From Vibrio splendidus (GTDB lineage: Bacteria > Pseudomonadota > Gammaproteobacteria > Enterobacterales > Vibrionaceae), in assembly GCF_024347615.1 (NCBI RefSeq), contig NZ_AP025509.1, forward strand, positions 1,178,001 through 1,242,000: DNA of 64,000 bases, read 5' to 3'. Below the pieces are notes generated by a model. It saw nothing but the letters and a program-made list of their open reading frames with translations, had not been told where the DNA came from and searched no databases. The position numbers and the translations under genes were made by a program. Below are positions 17,969-27,994 of this stretch, one piece after another; the first letter of the stretch is position 1; every line of letters starts with the position of its first letter.

Positions 17969-18020
17969 ACGCATTACCCAACGCTCACATTAGGGTAAAT
18001 ATTCAAACTCACTTTTCTCT

Positions 18021-18054
18021 CAGTGCCTACTTCCGAAGTAGGCACTGTTGTTTT
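18021..18054 (+). terminator. terminator after the EamA gene
   Basis: CAGTGCCTACTTC (18021-18033) pairs exactly with GAAGTAGGCACTG (18035-18047), and TTGTTTT follows. The gene stop is 53 bases upstream. Confidence 0.8.
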
Positions 18055-18162
18055 ATTCACAAGCCTTTCAAATGCTTTTAATACGCGTTCATTGTGGTTG
18101 CAACATGTTACCGACTCAGGTTTAATGTATTAAGTACTGTTTAAGTTGTAAAAGGAATTACA

Positions 18163-19800
18163 ATGACTCAACCAAGGATCCCTGTGATCATCTCGTCCCT
18201 GCTTGCTTTGTCCTCTACTTCAAGTTTTGCTGCCTTTGTTCCGACAGAAACTCCGTTAGCTGAAGAACTATTAGCTGAGGAACAACATTTTGTGCGTGGC
18301 AACGGCGCGGAGCCCAACACTCTAGACCCTAGTTACGTAAACTCAGGCATGCCCGGTGACATTATCGTCAATGATATGTTTGAAGGCTTTGTGATTGAGA
18401 ACAGTGACGGGCAAATCATCCCAGGGCAAGCCAAGGAGTGGTCTATCAGCAAAGACGGCAAAACCGTGACATTTGTATTGAAAGAGAATCTCAAGTGGTC
18501 GAATGGTGAGACAGTCACAGCATCCGATTTTGTCTTTGGTTGGCAGCGCGCTGTGTCTCCTAAAACAGGTAACAACACGGGTTTTGTTTTTTCGACGGCT
18601 AACATCGTGAACGCTAGCGAGATTCTATCAGGAGACAAAGCTCCCTCTGAGCTTGGCATCAAAGCATTAGATGAGCACACGGTTGAGATCTCACTTTCAA
18701 AACCTACGCCCTACTTTATGAGTTTAATGAGCATCAAGACCTTTTCCCCTCTGCCTGCTAAGTTGGTTCAAGAGAAAGGCGACCAATGGACTCGCGCAGA
18801 AAATATCGCGACCAACGGTGCTTACACTTTGAGCAAATGGGTACCCAATGAATACGTTGAGGTCGAGAGAAACCCAAACTATTGGGATGACACATCGACA
18901 GTCATTAATAAGGTAACCTATCTCGGTCTATCTTCTCAAAATGCCGAGCTGATTCGTTACCAAGCTGGTGAGATTGATATGACCAATCGTGTCCAGCTTG
19001 AGTACTACCAAAAATTAATCCAAGAAAGCCCTGAGCAAATCAAAGCGCAAGCTCTATTGGGCTCTTACGTTTATTCATTCAATACACGTCAAGCACCCTT
19101 TGATGACGTAAGAGTACGCCAAGCACTGAGCATGGCCGTCAATCGTGAGATTCTGGTCGAGAAAGTTACAGGCCAAGGTGAGCCAGAAGCATACAGCGTG
19201 ACGCCGAATAATATTCCTGACTACACAGCGCCTTTATCCGAATTCAATTCTTTAGACAGCACGCAGCGTTTAACAAAAGCCAAAACACTACTTGCTGACG
19301 CTGGATACAACGAGAGCAACCCACTCAAATTCACACTGACTTATAACACCAGTGAAAATCACAAAAAGATAGCAATAGCGATTGCATCGATGTGGAAGCC
19401 GCTGGGTGTGAAGGTAGAATTGGAAAACATGGAGTGGAAAGCGTATGTTGCGGCAAAAGGCGCTGGTGACTATCAAGTTGCACGCTCATGGGCATTTGGT
19501 GACTACCCAGAGCCTTCTGCACTGTTAGAGGCGTTCACTTGTGGTCACACGGCAAACGAAAGTGGCTACTGCAACTCCGATTACGATGAGCTCTTACAGC
19601 AAGCAAGTAAAACGGAAGATCAGTCTAAACGCTTTACTTTATACCAGCAGGCTGAATCGCTACTTAACGAATCTGCAGCAGTTATGCCTTTATATCATTA
19701 CAATCACACCCGATTAGTGCGAAATACTCTCAAAGGCTTCCCTAACAATAATCCGAAAGGAAATATCTACGCGAAGGATCTATACTTTATTCAAGAGTAA
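18163..19800 (+). CDS. peptide ABC transporter substrate-binding protein (OppA-like)
   Basis: This is a periplasmic solute-binding protein of family 5 with 545 residues, the usual OppA/MppA size. The signal peptide covers residues 1-23 (ending SSFA). Family features include RGNGAEPNTLDPSYVNSG, the domain-swap stretch FVFGWQRAVSPKTG, and RQAPFDDVRVRQALSMAVNREIL at about 304-326. No permease or ATPase genes are adjacent, so it is an orphan that presumably works with an oligopeptide permease encoded elsewhere, or delivers cell-wall peptides. GGAAT upstream gives a fair ribosome-binding site. Confidence 0.92.
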   Translation: MTQPRIPVIISSLLALSSTSSFAAFVPTETPLAEELLAEEQHFVRGNGAEPNTLDPSYVNSGMPGDIIVNDMFEGFVIENSDGQIIPGQAKEWSISKDGKTVTFVLKENLKWSNGETVTASDFVFGWQRAVSPKTGNNTGFVFSTANIVNASEILSGDKAPSELGIKALDEHTVEISLSKPTPYFMSLMSIKTFSPLPAKLVQEKGDQWTRAENIATNGAYTLSKWVPNEYVEVERNPNYWDDTSTVINKVTYLGLSSQNAELIRYQAGEIDMTNRVQLEYYQKLIQESPEQIKAQALLGSYVYSFNTRQAPFDDVRVRQALSMAVNREILVEKVTGQGEPEAYSVTPNNIPDYTAPLSEFNSLDSTQRLTKAKTLLADAGYNESNPLKFTLTYNTSENHKKIAIAIASMWKPLGVKVELENMEWKAYVAAKGAGDYQVARSWAFGDYPEPSALLEAFTCGHTANESGYCNSDYDELLQQASKTEDQSKRFTLYQQAESLLNESAAVMPLYHYNHTRLVRNTLKGFPNNNPKGNIYAKDLYFIQE

Positions 19801-20228
19801 AAATGAGCTGAATAACAAACATTTTTAACTACCACTTTAGTGGTAAAAAGACTAAGATAATTTAACTAAACCAGATAAACAGCGGTTAGTTGGCTAAAAC
19901 AAAATAAGGTACCGCAATGAGTACCAAACGGCTTAGAAACACCTAGCATTACGCTAGGTGTTTTTTTTTGCAATCGACCTTTCTAGCTGTCAGCTCAACA
20001 TTTATTGGTTCTTAGTCAATGTGGCTAGGCACTTGCTCAATATTGCTTCATCCGCGTTTGCCACTCGCCTCTACCGCCTTTAAACATCAATATTCATCCG
20101 TTCGTCACCCGTTTGAAAAAATAGTCTTAATCGTGAGAAACACCGCTTTAATTTATGTCATCTTAAGTATATTGTTATTAGCAAGTAACAAGCATGTTAT
20201 ACAGCACAATAATAATGAAGGAAGATAG
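19801..20228. other. gap between oppA-like gene and thioesterase
   Basis: It holds a short stem near 19832-19843 (CCACT/AGTGG), a good terminator at 19940-19969, and AT-rich promoter-like sequence before the thioesterase. A 69-codon open frame at 20019 has no ribosome-binding site and looks random. A nine-codon ATG frame at 19917 preceded by AAGG runs into the terminator stem; I do not call it a gene. Confidence 0.5.
19940..19969 (+). terminator. strong terminator
   Basis: The stem CACCTAGC (19940-19947) / GCTAGGTG (19953-19960) is followed by nine Ts. It is the likely end of the oppA-like transcript, 140 bases past the stop. Confidence 0.9.
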
Positions 20229-20732
20229 ATGAGCAGTAACAATAACCGACCAGATGGTAAACGAGACGTTACTCTGCGTTTTTTAGCTGAACCTGGGGAT
20301 GTGAACTTTGGTGGTAAAGTTCATGGTGGTGCAGCAATGAAGTGGATCGATTTAGCAGCCTACGCTTGTTCTGCTGGGTGGAGTGGTAAATATTGTATTA
20401 CCGCTTACGCAGGGGGGATTCGATTCGTAGCTCCGATCCATGTTGGCAACCTTGTAGAGGTAAGTGCGAAGGTCATCTATACCGGTTCATCTTCTATGCA
20501 CATCGCTATCGACGTTCAAGCCAGCGACCCTAAAGAACTCAACAACCGCCTAACGACTCACTGTATCGTTATTATGGTCGCTGTTGATGAAAATGGTAAC
20601 CCGACTAAGGTGCCAGAGTGGGTGCCAGAAACACCAGAAGACATCGAATTAAGAGATTCGGCTATTCGCCTAATGAACATGCGAAAACAGATCGGTGAAG
20701 AGATGGAAGCACACGTAAAGTACCTTAAGTAA
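20229..20732 (+). CDS. acyl-CoA thioesterase, hotdog fold
   Basis: This is a cytoplasmic thioesterase of the YciA/BFIT-like hotdog family, hydrolysing acyl-CoA to free fatty acid and CoA. Its 167 residues have the hallmark PGDVNFGGKVHGGAAMKWIDLAAY (about 18-41), including the conserved Asn and Gly-rich helix start, and the strand GGIRFVAPIHVGNLVEVSAKVIYTG. GAAGGAAGATAG directly upstream supports the start. It is monocistronic, with a hairpin after the stop. Chain-length preference is not readable. Confidence 0.9.
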   Translation: MSSNNNRPDGKRDVTLRFLAEPGDVNFGGKVHGGAAMKWIDLAAYACSAGWSGKYCITAYAGGIRFVAPIHVGNLVEVSAKVIYTGSSSMHIAIDVQASDPKELNNRLTTHCIVIMVAVDENGNPTKVPEWVPETPEDIELRDSAIRLMNMRKQIGEEMEAHVKYLK

Positions 20733-20769
20733 ACTTTACCAACCACGCTACGCTACAAAACCATATTAC

Positions 20770-20793
20770 AATGCCAAGCACCTGCTTGGCATT
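20770..20793. terminator. hairpin after the thioesterase gene
   Basis: AATGCCAAGCA (20770-20780) and TGCTTGGCATT (20783-20793) are perfect arms with a two-base loop. The following run is GGTTGAT, so T-richness is weak. It probably serves as terminator or transcript stabiliser. Confidence 0.55.
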
Positions 20794-20993
20794 GGTTGAT
20801 CTAATACCCTCGATCTTTGCAAGCAAAGCCTCAGTAGATCTAATACGATCTATTAGAGCGTGATGCCCAGCCAAAGGTTGAAATGAATCGGCACTTGTTC
20901 GCGGATTTATTTTGACTGTAATAAAGTCGTCATTTTGCTCTGTTTAAATACCGCCAATCATAATGGATGTATTTGAATTTCCTGGAGCCACTC

Positions 20994-21239
20994 TTGAGCG
21001 TCACACGTCCCACTCTTAGCGAATCTACACTGAACAATTTAAAGGCGGTTGAGTACCAATGGGTTAGAACTTTGTACGTCGAAGGCTACGACAGCAACGA
21101 AATTAACCACTACATCCAAACTTGTTTTGGTGGTGACCAGACGTTTGCGGATCTATTTCGTCGTGTGGCACTCGACCAAGAAAGCATCTATGTGCTGTTG
21201 CAGCATCTTGGCTGTGCTCCTTCTAGTAGAGAATTCTAA
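20994..21239 (+). CDS. small protein, 81 to 90 residues, unknown
   Basis: The family is not named. The frame is open from ATG 20967 (90 residues) but that start has no ribosome-binding site. TTG at 20994 has CTGGAG at 20981-20986 with good spacing, giving 81 residues, and I prefer it. The protein is soluble and mostly helical, with the pattern ESTLNNLKAVEYQWVRTLYV then YDSNEINHYIQ, and ends CAPSSREF. It looks like a conserved Vibrio small protein by its composition and codon use, but I cannot prove conservation. Confidence 0.6.
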   Translation: MSVTRPTLSESTLNNLKAVEYQWVRTLYVEGYDSNEINHYIQTCFGGDQTFADLFRRVALDQESIYVLLQHLGCAPSSREF

Positions 21240-21625
21240 CCTCAACACCCGATTCCCCCTTATCTTTGAATCGAAAGATACTTCCAAGCAAACCAATAAC
21301 TACGAGTGATAGCTATTCACGATGCATCAACAGTAGCCTGCCGTTATAGACATTTTCTGTGCAATCAGGCTAATCGTTGCATACAAATCATTGAAGTATC
21401 ACGCATTGAAATATTAGCAATATATCAATAGAGCAACTGCCCCTTATACTGAGTGTCTGATTTGTGAGACTCGTTCATGCCATCCTGTAAGAGGAATGAG
21501 GCAGGAGAGATTCGGGAGAGAAGTGACTCGAAACTTTAATGGCTAAAGCAGCTATGAGCACAAAAACTGACAGGTAAAACGAACATCCGGACAAAGTAGA
21601 AAGCAAAAAGTAGCAGGCATAAAAA

Positions 21626-21648
21626 AACCCAAGTAAATACCTGGGTTA
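21626..21648 (-). terminator. terminator of the malEFG transcript
   Basis: Read on the minus strand, AACCCAGG (complement of 21640-21647) pairs with CTTGGGTT (complement of 21626-21633) with one G-T pair, followed by TTTTT from the A-run at 21621-21625. It lies about 175 bases past the malG stop. Confidence 0.75.
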
Positions 21649-21777
21649 GAGTTACAAAAACCACTAATCATTAATAGCGTAAGGAACCTGATTAGTAGCC
21701 AGCTATGCGTAACCTGAGGGTTATTTTTATTACTGATCGGCGGCCAAACCAAATGATGTAATAAAAATGCCAATACA

Positions 21778-21799
21778 GAGCGACCTAGAAGGTCGCTCT
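21778..21799. terminator. hairpin just after malG
   Basis: GAGCGACC (21778-21785) pairs with GGTCGCTC (21791-21798), loop TAGAA. T-richness is on the plus-strand side, so for malG it may protect the 3' end rather than terminate. Confidence 0.5.
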
Positions 21800-21822
21800 T
21801 TGTCTTTCTTATAGGGTACAGC

Positions 21823-22713
21823 TTATCCTTTTACACCACCTGCCGTCAAACCGCCAACTAACCAACGTTGAGCAAGTAAGAACACGATAGTAATCGGAAG
21901 TGCTGAAAGTACAGCCGCTGCCGCAAAATCACCCCATAGGTAGTTCTGAGGATATAGGTATTGCTGCATACCTACCGCTAGCGTGTAAGAGTTCACATCG
22001 GTTAGCAGGATAGATGCTACAGGCACTTCACCTACTGTTGCGATGAACGAAAGAATAAACACAACCGCTAGAATTGGTACAGACAGCGGTAATAGAACCA
22101 ATCTGAATGCTTGCCAAGGCGTTGCACCATCCAGTGCTGCAGCCTCTTCCAACGAGTTATCAATCGTTTCAAAGTAACCTTTAATCGTCCAAACGTGCAG
22201 TGCGATACCGCCTAAGTACGAGAAGATTAGACCACCGTGCGTGTTCAAGCCTAAGAACGGGATGTATTGACCAAGCTTGTCGAACAGCGCGTAAATAGCG
22301 ACTAGAGCCAGTACTGCTGGGAACATTTGGAAAATCATCATCGCTTTCAGGATAGTTTCTTTACCTTTAAAGCGCATACGAGCAAATGCATAAGCCGATG
22401 TTGTAGACAATGCCACAATAAGAAGCGACGTCACACCCGCAACTTTAATTGAGTTCCATAACCACGTTAGTACTGGGAATGGAGGTGGTGTCACCGAGCC
22501 GTCAGCATTCGTTACCGACATACCAAGAGCCAGTTTCCAGTGCTCCAGTGATGGGTTATCGGGAATCAAACTACCGGTGGCGAAGTTACCTTCACGGAAC
22601 GAGATAGCGATGATCATCAGTAGTGGGAAGATAATCATTGCCAAGAAGCACCACAACACTGCATGCGTTGCCCACACTCGGTATTTAAGGCCTTTACCTT
22701 GTACCATAGCCAT
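21823..22713 (-). CDS. malG: maltose/maltodextrin ABC transporter permease MalG
   Basis: This is one of the two inner-membrane permeases of the maltose importer (MalE binding protein, MalF/MalG, MalK ATPase). Its 296 residues match E. coli MalG and give six membrane spans. The EAA loop that docks the ATPase is visible as [21 protein letters not shown] (about 189-209). The C-terminal LTAGGVKG matches MalG. It starts 11 bases after the malF stop. Confidence 0.96.
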   Translation of the reverse strand: MAMVQGKGLKYRVWATHAVLWCFLAMIIFPLLMIIAISFREGNFATGSLIPDNPSLEHWKLALGMSVTNADGSVTPPPFPVLTWLWNSIKVAGVTSLLIVALSTTSAYAFARMRFKGKETILKAMMIFQMFPAVLALVAIYALFDKLGQYIPFLGLNTHGGLIFSYLGGIALHVWTIKGYFETIDNSLEEAAALDGATPWQAFRLVLLPLSVPILAVVFILSFIATVGEVPVASILLTDVNSYTLAVGMQQYLYPQNYLWGDFAAAAVLSALPITIVFLLAQRWLVGGLTAGGVKG

Positions 22714-22724
22714 TGTCGTGCTCC

Positions 22725-24296
22725 TTAATCTTGAGACAGTTTAGTGAAACGAAGGTTTAGTAACGCAAGTCCACCAACCAATAGGAAAATAAGCGTTGCG
22801 ATTGCACTTGCTAGACCAAAGTCTTGACCGCCGCCGCCTTCGAATGCAATTCGGTAGGTGTAGCTTACAAGCAAGTCTGTGTAACCCGCTGGCTCTGAGG
22901 TGCCAATCATGTTCGGGCCACCGTTCGTCAATAGTTGAATCATTACAAAGTTATTGAAGTTAAAGGCAAACGCTGCAATCAATAGCGGTGTAAGCGGCTT
23001 AATCATCAATGGGAATGTAATACGCTTGAAGTTATCAAGGAAGTTCGCACCATCAATCGCTGACGCTTCGTACAAATCATCAGGAATCGCTTTTAGTAGA
23101 CCCATACATAGAATCATCATGTAAGGGAAACCTAGCCACGTGTTAACCATCAACACCATGGTTTTCGCAAGAATTGGGTCAGAGAACCAATTCGGGCTTA
23201 AGCCGAAGATATTCTCAAGCACCATGTTGATCTCACCAAAGCTCTGGTTGAATAGACCTTTAAAGATAAGAATCGAGATGAATGCTGGTACTGCGTAAGG
23301 CAGAATCAGTAGAACACGATAGATTGAACGACCTTTTAGCTCTTCCCATTGCACGATATTCGCAAGTACAAGCCCGATAACAAGCGTGAACGCTACGGTA
23401 CATACCGAGAAGATCACCGTCCAAATAAAGATGCTGATGAATGGTTCTTTAATACCATCATCTTTCCAAACACGTTCAAAGTTATGTGTACCAATATTAA
23501 CCACAAAGCCCGGGGAGATTGTGTTACCAGTAAACTCACCATTGGCATCAACAGGTTGATAGAAACCCTCTTCCATGTTCGGCTTGAGAACTTCACCCGT
23601 TTCATTGTTGATTAACGTTTGTTCATCGTCTTGTAGCGTGTAAAGCGGAGCAACAGAAGCAAACTTACGTAAGCCACTCATGCGGATGTCGTCGCCGTTA
23701 GGCAGATGGAAATCAACCGCATTAATCGCAGAACGGTTTTGGATGATCGCTTTGATCTTCTCTTTCTCACCTTGTGCAGACTCAATTGCAGATAGGTCCA
23801 TCTCTGTTGCACTCATATCTTCAAAAGAAAATACGTCTGTTGCTAACAGCTGGTCGCCATCTTTAACAACGATCTGGTGACCGTCATCAGTCTTGTACAA
23901 AGTAAATGGGTAGCTCTCACCACTTTGGAATGAGCGATCTAAAAGAACGGTTTGAGTACGCTCTAAAGACAGTTGATTTTTTGCGCTGTAGTTAGTGAAC
24001 GCAAGCCCGACGGTATAAGCCAATGGGAAAAGAATGAACAAGATCATTCCAGCAATACCCGGGTAAATATAACGGTGGGCGTAAGTTTTCTTACTGCCAA
24101 AAATGTAAAGTGCCAAAGCCGTTAAAATCACAGTAAGCAGCGCAAAAGCGAGCTCACCGCGTGAATACATTAGAATTGTAGCGTAGCCGTTAATTAAGCC
24201 AACACTACCAAGCAACCCCCATTTGATGAAGACGCTTTTACTGCCTAGAAGGCTTGATGGTGCTGGGATAGCATCTGTACCTTGAACTGACTGCAT
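22725..24296 (-). CDS. malF: maltose/maltodextrin ABC transporter permease MalF
   Basis: This permease has 523 residues, close to the 514 of E. coli MalF. Two N-terminal spans (about 27-65) and one at about 75-95 precede the large periplasmic P2 loop (about 95-285) that contacts MalE, and five spans follow. The EAA docking loop is [20 protein letters not shown] (about 401-420). It lies between malE and malG. An inverted repeat separates it from malE and probably lowers its expression compared with the binding protein. Confidence 0.96.
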   Translation of the reverse strand: MQSVQGTDAIPAPSSLLGSKSVFIKWGLLGSVGLINGYATILMYSRGELAFALLTVILTALALYIFGSKKTYAHRYIYPGIAGMILFILFPLAYTVGLAFTNYSAKNQLSLERTQTVLLDRSFQSGESYPFTLYKTDDGHQIVVKDGDQLLATDVFSFEDMSATEMDLSAIESAQGEKEKIKAIIQNRSAINAVDFHLPNGDDIRMSGLRKFASVAPLYTLQDDEQTLINNETGEVLKPNMEEGFYQPVDANGEFTGNTISPGFVVNIGTHNFERVWKDDGIKEPFISIFIWTVIFSVCTVAFTLVIGLVLANIVQWEELKGRSIYRVLLILPYAVPAFISILIFKGLFNQSFGEINMVLENIFGLSPNWFSDPILAKTMVLMVNTWLGFPYMMILCMGLLKAIPDDLYEASAIDGANFLDNFKRITFPLMIKPLTPLLIAAFAFNFNNFVMIQLLTNGGPNMIGTSEPAGYTDLLVSYTYRIAFEGGGGQDFGLASAIATLIFLLVGGLALLNLRFTKLSQD

Positions 24297-24336
24297 AGAG
24301 GAACCTGCTAGCGATATAGATAAAAAATAGAAAAGT

Positions 24337-24358
24337 AAGGAGAGGTTACCCTCTCCTT
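24337..24358 (-). terminator. malE-malF intergenic hairpin
   Basis: AAGGAGAGG (24337-24345) and CCTCTCCTT (24350-24358) form a perfect 9-bp stem with loop TTAC. On the minus strand it is followed by ACTTTTC, a weak T-run, so partial termination or 3' protection of the malE message is likely, as known for malE in enterobacteria. Confidence 0.75.
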
Positions 24359-24377
24359 AAAAGGTAGTGCTTGGTTG

Positions 24378-25562
24378 TTACTTAGTCATACGACCTTCAG
24401 CAGCTTTTAGTGCTTGGTCTACTGTTTGACGACCGTCAACTACGTTACCGATCGCTTCTTCCATGCTGTACCAGAACGTTGTGAACTGAGGGATGTTAGG
24501 CATGATTTCGCCATTCATCGCGTTGTCCATTGTTGCTGCAATACGAGTGTCGCTGTCTAGTTGGCGTTGGAAAGAGTTAAGAGCAACAGCGCCTAGTGGC
24601 TTGTCGTCATTCAGGCTCTTCATACCTTCATCAGTTAGTAGGTAGTTTTCCATGAACTCAACAGCTAGGTCGCGGTTTGGAGAAGCAGTGCTGATACCAC
24701 CAGCCCATACACCAACGAAAGGCTTAGACGCTTTACCGTTGAACTTAGGTAAAGTTGCTACGCCGTAATCGATGCCAGCTTTCTTGATGTTTTCCCAACC
24801 CCAAGGGCCGTTGATTGTCATTGCAACGTTACCTGCAACGAATTCAGACTCAGCAACTGAGTAATCCATGTCTGCAGAGATAACTTTGTCTTGTACCATC
24901 TTCTCGATGAAACCTAGAGACTTCTGAACACCTTCAGTCGCTACGCCCGCATCTTTAATGTCGTAACCTTCTGCAGTCTGTTTGAATGCGTAACCGCCGT
25001 CAGCTGCAAGTAGAGGCCATGTGAAGTAAGCGCCGCCACGTAGAGGCCACATGATCGCTTTTTTGCCATCTTTTTTAAGTTCAGCATCAAGTGCTGGGAT
25101 TTCTTCCCAAGACTTAGGTGGGTTAGGAACAAGTGCTTTGTTATAAATTAGAGAAACTGACTCAACCGCTACTGGGTAAGCGATTGTTTTACCTTCGTAT
25201 GAAACAGCGTCCCATGCGAAGTCTACGATACCTTCTTTAATTTCTTTAGAAGGTTTGATATCAACAAGAAGCCCCGCTTCTGCATAGCCGCCAAAACGGT
25301 CGTGTGCGTAGAAGATCATGTCTGGGCCATCGCCAGCCGCTGCAACTTGAGAGAACTTCTCTTCTAGTTTGTCAGGGAAAGCCACTGTTACTTTAACACC
25401 AGTGTCTTCTTCGAAGCGTTTACCTACTTCAGCCATGCCTTCATAAGCTTTGTCACCACCTACCCAGATAGTTAGTTGTCCTTCTTCGATAGCAGCATTT
25501 GCACCAAAAGAACCCAGAGCAACTAATGTTCCTAGAGCTACAGCGCTTAGAGCGTTTTTCAT
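24378..25562 (-). CDS. malE: maltose-binding periplasmic protein MalE
   Basis: This is the high-affinity periplasmic receptor for maltose and maltodextrins, also a chemotaxis ligand carrier in relatives. From the start at 25562 ([11 protein letters not shown]), backed by AAGGAT upstream, it has 394 residues against 396 in E. coli. The signal peptide ends GANA at about residue 24. The mature start [31 protein letters not shown] and the stretch [20 protein letters not shown] are classical MalE. It heads the malEFG operon, divergent from malK. Confidence 0.97.
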   Translation of the reverse strand: MKNALSAVALGTLVALGSFGANAAIEEGQLTIWVGGDKAYEGMAEVGKRFEEDTGVKVTVAFPDKLEEKFSQVAAAGDGPDMIFYAHDRFGGYAEAGLLVDIKPSKEIKEGIVDFAWDAVSYEGKTIAYPVAVESVSLIYNKALVPNPPKSWEEIPALDAELKKDGKKAIMWPLRGGAYFTWPLLAADGGYAFKQTAEGYDIKDAGVATEGVQKSLGFIEKMVQDKVISADMDYSVAESEFVAGNVAMTINGPWGWENIKKAGIDYGVATLPKFNGKASKPFVGVWAGGISTASPNRDLAVEFMENYLLTDEGMKSLNDDKPLGAVALNSFQRQLDSDTRIAATMDNAMNGEIMPNIPQFTTFWYSMEEAIGNVVDGRQTVDQALKAAEGRMTK

Positions 25563-25748
25563 GTGAATATCCTTTTTATATTTATACGTAGGGCACATCT
25601 ACCAAGACGAGCCAGTTTTCAGGGCTTATGATCTGAGAAAATAGACTCTAACTCATCATCCTAGCCACTACGCCCTAGCTATTATGGCTTAATTTCGTGA
25701 TCGCCATCCGGTCAGATTAGAGACTGAAATCACAAAATCCATACTCAT

Positions 25749-25764
25749 CGTGATCAACATCACC
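25749..25764. promoter_or_regulatory. CRP-like site
   Basis: CGTGATCAACATCACC has the form xGTGA-N6-TCACx expected of a CRP operator. It lies about 190 bases upstream of malE and 70 bases from the MalT-like boxes. Confidence 0.6.
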
Positions 25765-25822
25765 GTTATGGGGTGGATTTATTTGAACTGGATCGCCAAT
25801 TATTAATAACCCCATTTATCTA

Positions 25823-25868
25823 CTCCTCCCCTACTACTCCCCCTCGTTAAATTTTCATTGGGAGGATG
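25823..25868. promoter_or_regulatory. MalT-box-like cluster
   Basis: On the minus strand GGGGAGGAG (complement of 25823-25831) and GGGGAGTAG (complement of 25834-25842) lie 11 bases apart, both close to the MalT consensus GGGGA(T/G)GAGG. GGGAGGATG on the plus strand (25860-25868) is a third candidate. Repeated boxes one helical turn apart are typical of MalT activation. Confidence 0.65.
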
Positions 25869-26226
25869 TACCATTGCGCCAATTCACCGAAACTGCATCC
25901 ATCCAAGAGTGGATAGTAAGAACCCTTTACCAGCGAATGTCGTGTGTAACCGCACTGTTCATTTAGTTGGCTTCACTGCCCGCTGTTGTCTTTATTAAGC
26001 ATCGAGCTAAATCTGTGATTGAATCACGGGGGAGATTTAGCTGGATGTGGGGGAAATAGGCACCAGTTTGGCTATGACGGGTGGGCTTGGTTAAAGAATC
26101 CAAGTCTCACCCACTTTTTTCTTACTCATTCAATACTTACCAATTCCTACAGTTACTGCTGACCCAAAAATTTCTTATAATGATAAGCAGTAAAACTTAA
26201 AATTTGATCGATCGAGGACTAGCTAG

Positions 26227-27339
26227 ATGGCGAGTGTCACGTTAAAAAACGTTTATAAATCATATGGTGATGTACAGATTTCTAAGGACGTAACCTTAGA
26301 CATCAACGAAGGTGAGTTCGTAGTATTCGTTGGACCATCAGGTTGTGGTAAATCGACGCTATTACGCTGTATCGCAGGTCTAGAGGACATTACGTCTGGT
26401 GATTTGTACATTGGCGACCAACGCATGAATGACGTTGAGCCTTCAAAGCGTGGCGTAGGTATGGTATTCCAATCTTACGCGCTTTACCCTCACCTTAACC
26501 TTTACGACAACATGTCTTTCGGCCTGAAACTAGCGAACGCTAACAAAGCTGAAATCGACAAGCGTGTTGAGCATGCTGCAGAAATTCTTCAGCTTGGTCA
26601 CCTTCTTGAGCGTCAACCTAAAGCCCTATCTGGTGGTCAACGTCAACGTGTTGCTATCGGTCGTACTCTGGTTTCTCAGCCAAACGTATTCTTACTTGAT
26701 GAGCCTCTATCTAACCTAGATGCTGCGCTGCGTGTTCAAATGCGTTCGCAAATCACTAAACTACAACGTCAACTTGGTTGCACCATGATCTACGTTACCC
26801 ACGACCAAGTGGAAGCGATGACAATGGCCGATAAGATTGTTGTTCTTGATGGCGGTTATGTTTCTCAAGTGGGTAAACCTCTTGACCTTTACCACTACCC
26901 TAAAAACCGTTTCGTGGCAGGCTTTATTGGCTCGCCGAAGATGAACTTTATGTCGGTTCACATCGAGCAAGCTGAAGCAGAACGCGTACAAGTTCAACTT
27001 TCTAACGGTATGACTTTCTGGATCCCAGTTGATGGTACGACTGTCAATGCTGGTGACCGTATGTCTCTGGGTGTTCGTCCTGAACACTTGTTGTCTGCTG
27101 AAACAGGTGATGCGACGATTGAAGCTGAAGTGATGATGGTCGAGAAACTAGGTAACGAAACTCAGGTTTACCTAAACCTCGAAAGTGCTGATGCTGACGT
27201 TATTTATCGCCAACCAGACACGTTGACGATTGAGTCTGGTGACAAACTAGCGATTGGTATTCCTGCGCACCGTTGTCACTTGTTCCATAGCGATGGTCGC
27301 GCATGTCGTCGCTTGTACAAAGAGTACGGCACCGACTAA
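26227..27339 (+). CDS. malK: maltose ABC transporter ATPase MalK
   Basis: This is the cytoplasmic ATPase of the maltose importer. It has 370 residues. Walker [10 protein letters not shown] (about 36-44), signature LSGGQRQRV (about 134-142) and Walker B VFLLDEP are intact, followed by the regulatory beta domain from about 240, including RPEHL and [12 protein letters not shown] at the end. In enterobacteria this domain binds MalT and EIIA-Glc. The gene is monocistronic here with its own terminator; the lamB gene that usually follows in enterobacteria is not in this position. Confidence 0.96.
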   Translation: MASVTLKNVYKSYGDVQISKDVTLDINEGEFVVFVGPSGCGKSTLLRCIAGLEDITSGDLYIGDQRMNDVEPSKRGVGMVFQSYALYPHLNLYDNMSFGLKLANANKAEIDKRVEHAAEILQLGHLLERQPKALSGGQRQRVAIGRTLVSQPNVFLLDEPLSNLDAALRVQMRSQITKLQRQLGCTMIYVTHDQVEAMTMADKIVVLDGGYVSQVGKPLDLYHYPKNRFVAGFIGSPKMNFMSVHIEQAEAERVQVQLSNGMTFWIPVDGTTVNAGDRMSLGVRPEHLLSAETGDATIEAEVMMVEKLGNETQVYLNLESADADVIYRQPDTLTIESGDKLAIGIPAHRCHLFHSDGRACRRLYKEYGTD

Positions 27340-27376
27340 TCGGTTCGCCTTTTTAAGATATAACTTGCCCATATCG

Positions 27377-27408
27377 AATCCCTCTTACCAAGTAAGAGGG
27401 ATTTTTTT
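27377..27408 (+). terminator. malK terminator
   Basis: AATCCCTCTTA pairs with TAAGAGGGATT with loop CCAAG, followed by TTTTTG, about 40 bases past the malK stop. Confidence 0.9.
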
Positions 27409-27483
27409 GTTTAAAGACGCCAGCTACTTTCGCTTTGATTGTTTAATTTTGCGCACCGCTCAGTTAGCTTTTCGCGCGGCAAT

Positions 27484-27510
27484 AAAAAAGGCCTAGCGGA
27501 TGCTAGACCT
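27484..27510 (-). terminator. terminator of the 66-residue gene
   Basis: On the minus strand AGGTCTAGC / GCTAGGCCT with loop ATCC is followed by TTTTTTATT. It lies about 60 bases past the stop at 27570. Confidence 0.8.
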
Positions 27511-27569
27511 TTATCTGTTTGAGCTAAAAGCCACCCTACCTAAACGATATAGGTTGGCCCTGCAGAAAC

Positions 27570-27770
27570 TTAGTGGATTGGCGTATCACTTGTTTTGTTG
27601 AACTGGCCAAAATGCTTTTCTAACACTTCTGGTGTTAGTTTGCCTTCCGCTTCTAGTCGCTTAAATTCAGCAACGATCGCTTTTTGCTCTTCAATTGATG
27701 GCAGTTTTACTTCTGGCTCATCGCCCATCTCTTGAGTCATCTGCTCTAGTTCTTTTTCAAAATCGCTCAT
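27570..27770 (-). CDS. 66-residue acidic soluble protein
   Basis: The family is not recognised. It is soluble and highly charged (N-terminus MSDFEKELEQMTQEMGDEPE) with a helical middle (SIEEQKAIVAEFKRLEAEGKLTPEVLEKHFGQF). It has its own terminator and a modest AGGTAAG ribosome-binding site. The regular composition, terminator and lack of overlap with other frames make it a real gene, probably conserved in Vibrio. Nothing in the sequence suggests a function. Confidence 0.7.
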   Translation of the reverse strand: MSDFEKELEQMTQEMGDEPEVKLPSIEEQKAIVAEFKRLEAEGKLTPEVLEKHFGQFNKTSDTPIH

Positions 27771-27902
27771 GATACTTACCTAAATATTAAACCTAATCAG
27801 ATTTTACTCATTTACGCTCTGTGATGCTAGAGCGATTAAGTGCAAAGCCCGAAACCAGATCAAGCTAAGGCCAGTTAGAAGAAAACAAACCCCTAAATAA
27901 AA

Positions 27903-27936
27903 AGAGCTGGATTCACGATTAAATGAATCCAGCTCT
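27903..27936 (-). terminator. terminator of the chemoreceptor gene
   Basis: AGAGCTGGATTCA (27903-27915) and TGAATCCAGCTCT (27924-27936) are perfect 13-base arms; on the minus strand TTTTTATTT follows. Confidence 0.88.
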
Positions 27937-27994
27937 TCGTCTGTGTCCCTTTCTAAGCCATGCTACAGCTTAAAGGAATTAAAGCTCAAAGAGA

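Larger units (their letters stand above)
21240..21822. other. 583-base gap beside malG
   Basis: No convincing coding frame is seen. The right end has a hairpin next to the malG stop (21778-21799) and a minus-strand terminator at 21626-21648. The middle (about 21440-21610) is purine-rich and has runs such as GCAGGAGAGATTCGGGAGAGA and later AGGTAAAACGAAC that vaguely recall glycine-riboswitch segments, but the defining pairings do not form on inspection. It may hold a structured RNA. Confidence 0.4.
25563..26226. promoter_or_regulatory. divergent malE / malK control region
   Basis: This 664-base gap separates malE (minus) and malK (plus). It holds a cluster of MalT-box-like sequences and a CRP-like palindrome (listed separately), plus G-rich runs GGGGGAGAT (about 26029-26037) and GTGGGGGAAA (about 26047-26056) nearer malK. 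No gene is seen. The arrangement mirrors the enterobacterial malEFG-malK regulatory interval, where MalT and CRP act on both promoters, though it is longer here. Confidence 0.75.

Noticed and set aside
19917..19946. Nine-codon ATG frame after AAGG
   Set aside because: Stops inside the terminator stem and has no downstream gene to control.
20019..20228. 69-codon frame upstream of the thioesterase
   Set aside because: No ribosome-binding site, low complexity and in promoter-like DNA.
21440..21610. Glycine riboswitch
   Set aside because: Only loose motif resemblance; the paired elements and a regulated downstream gene on that strand are missing. Kept only as a low-interest finding.
26010..26060. 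TGTGATTGAATCACG as a CRP site
   Set aside because: Half-sites are spaced by five rather than six bases, so not called; the site at 25749-25764 fits better.
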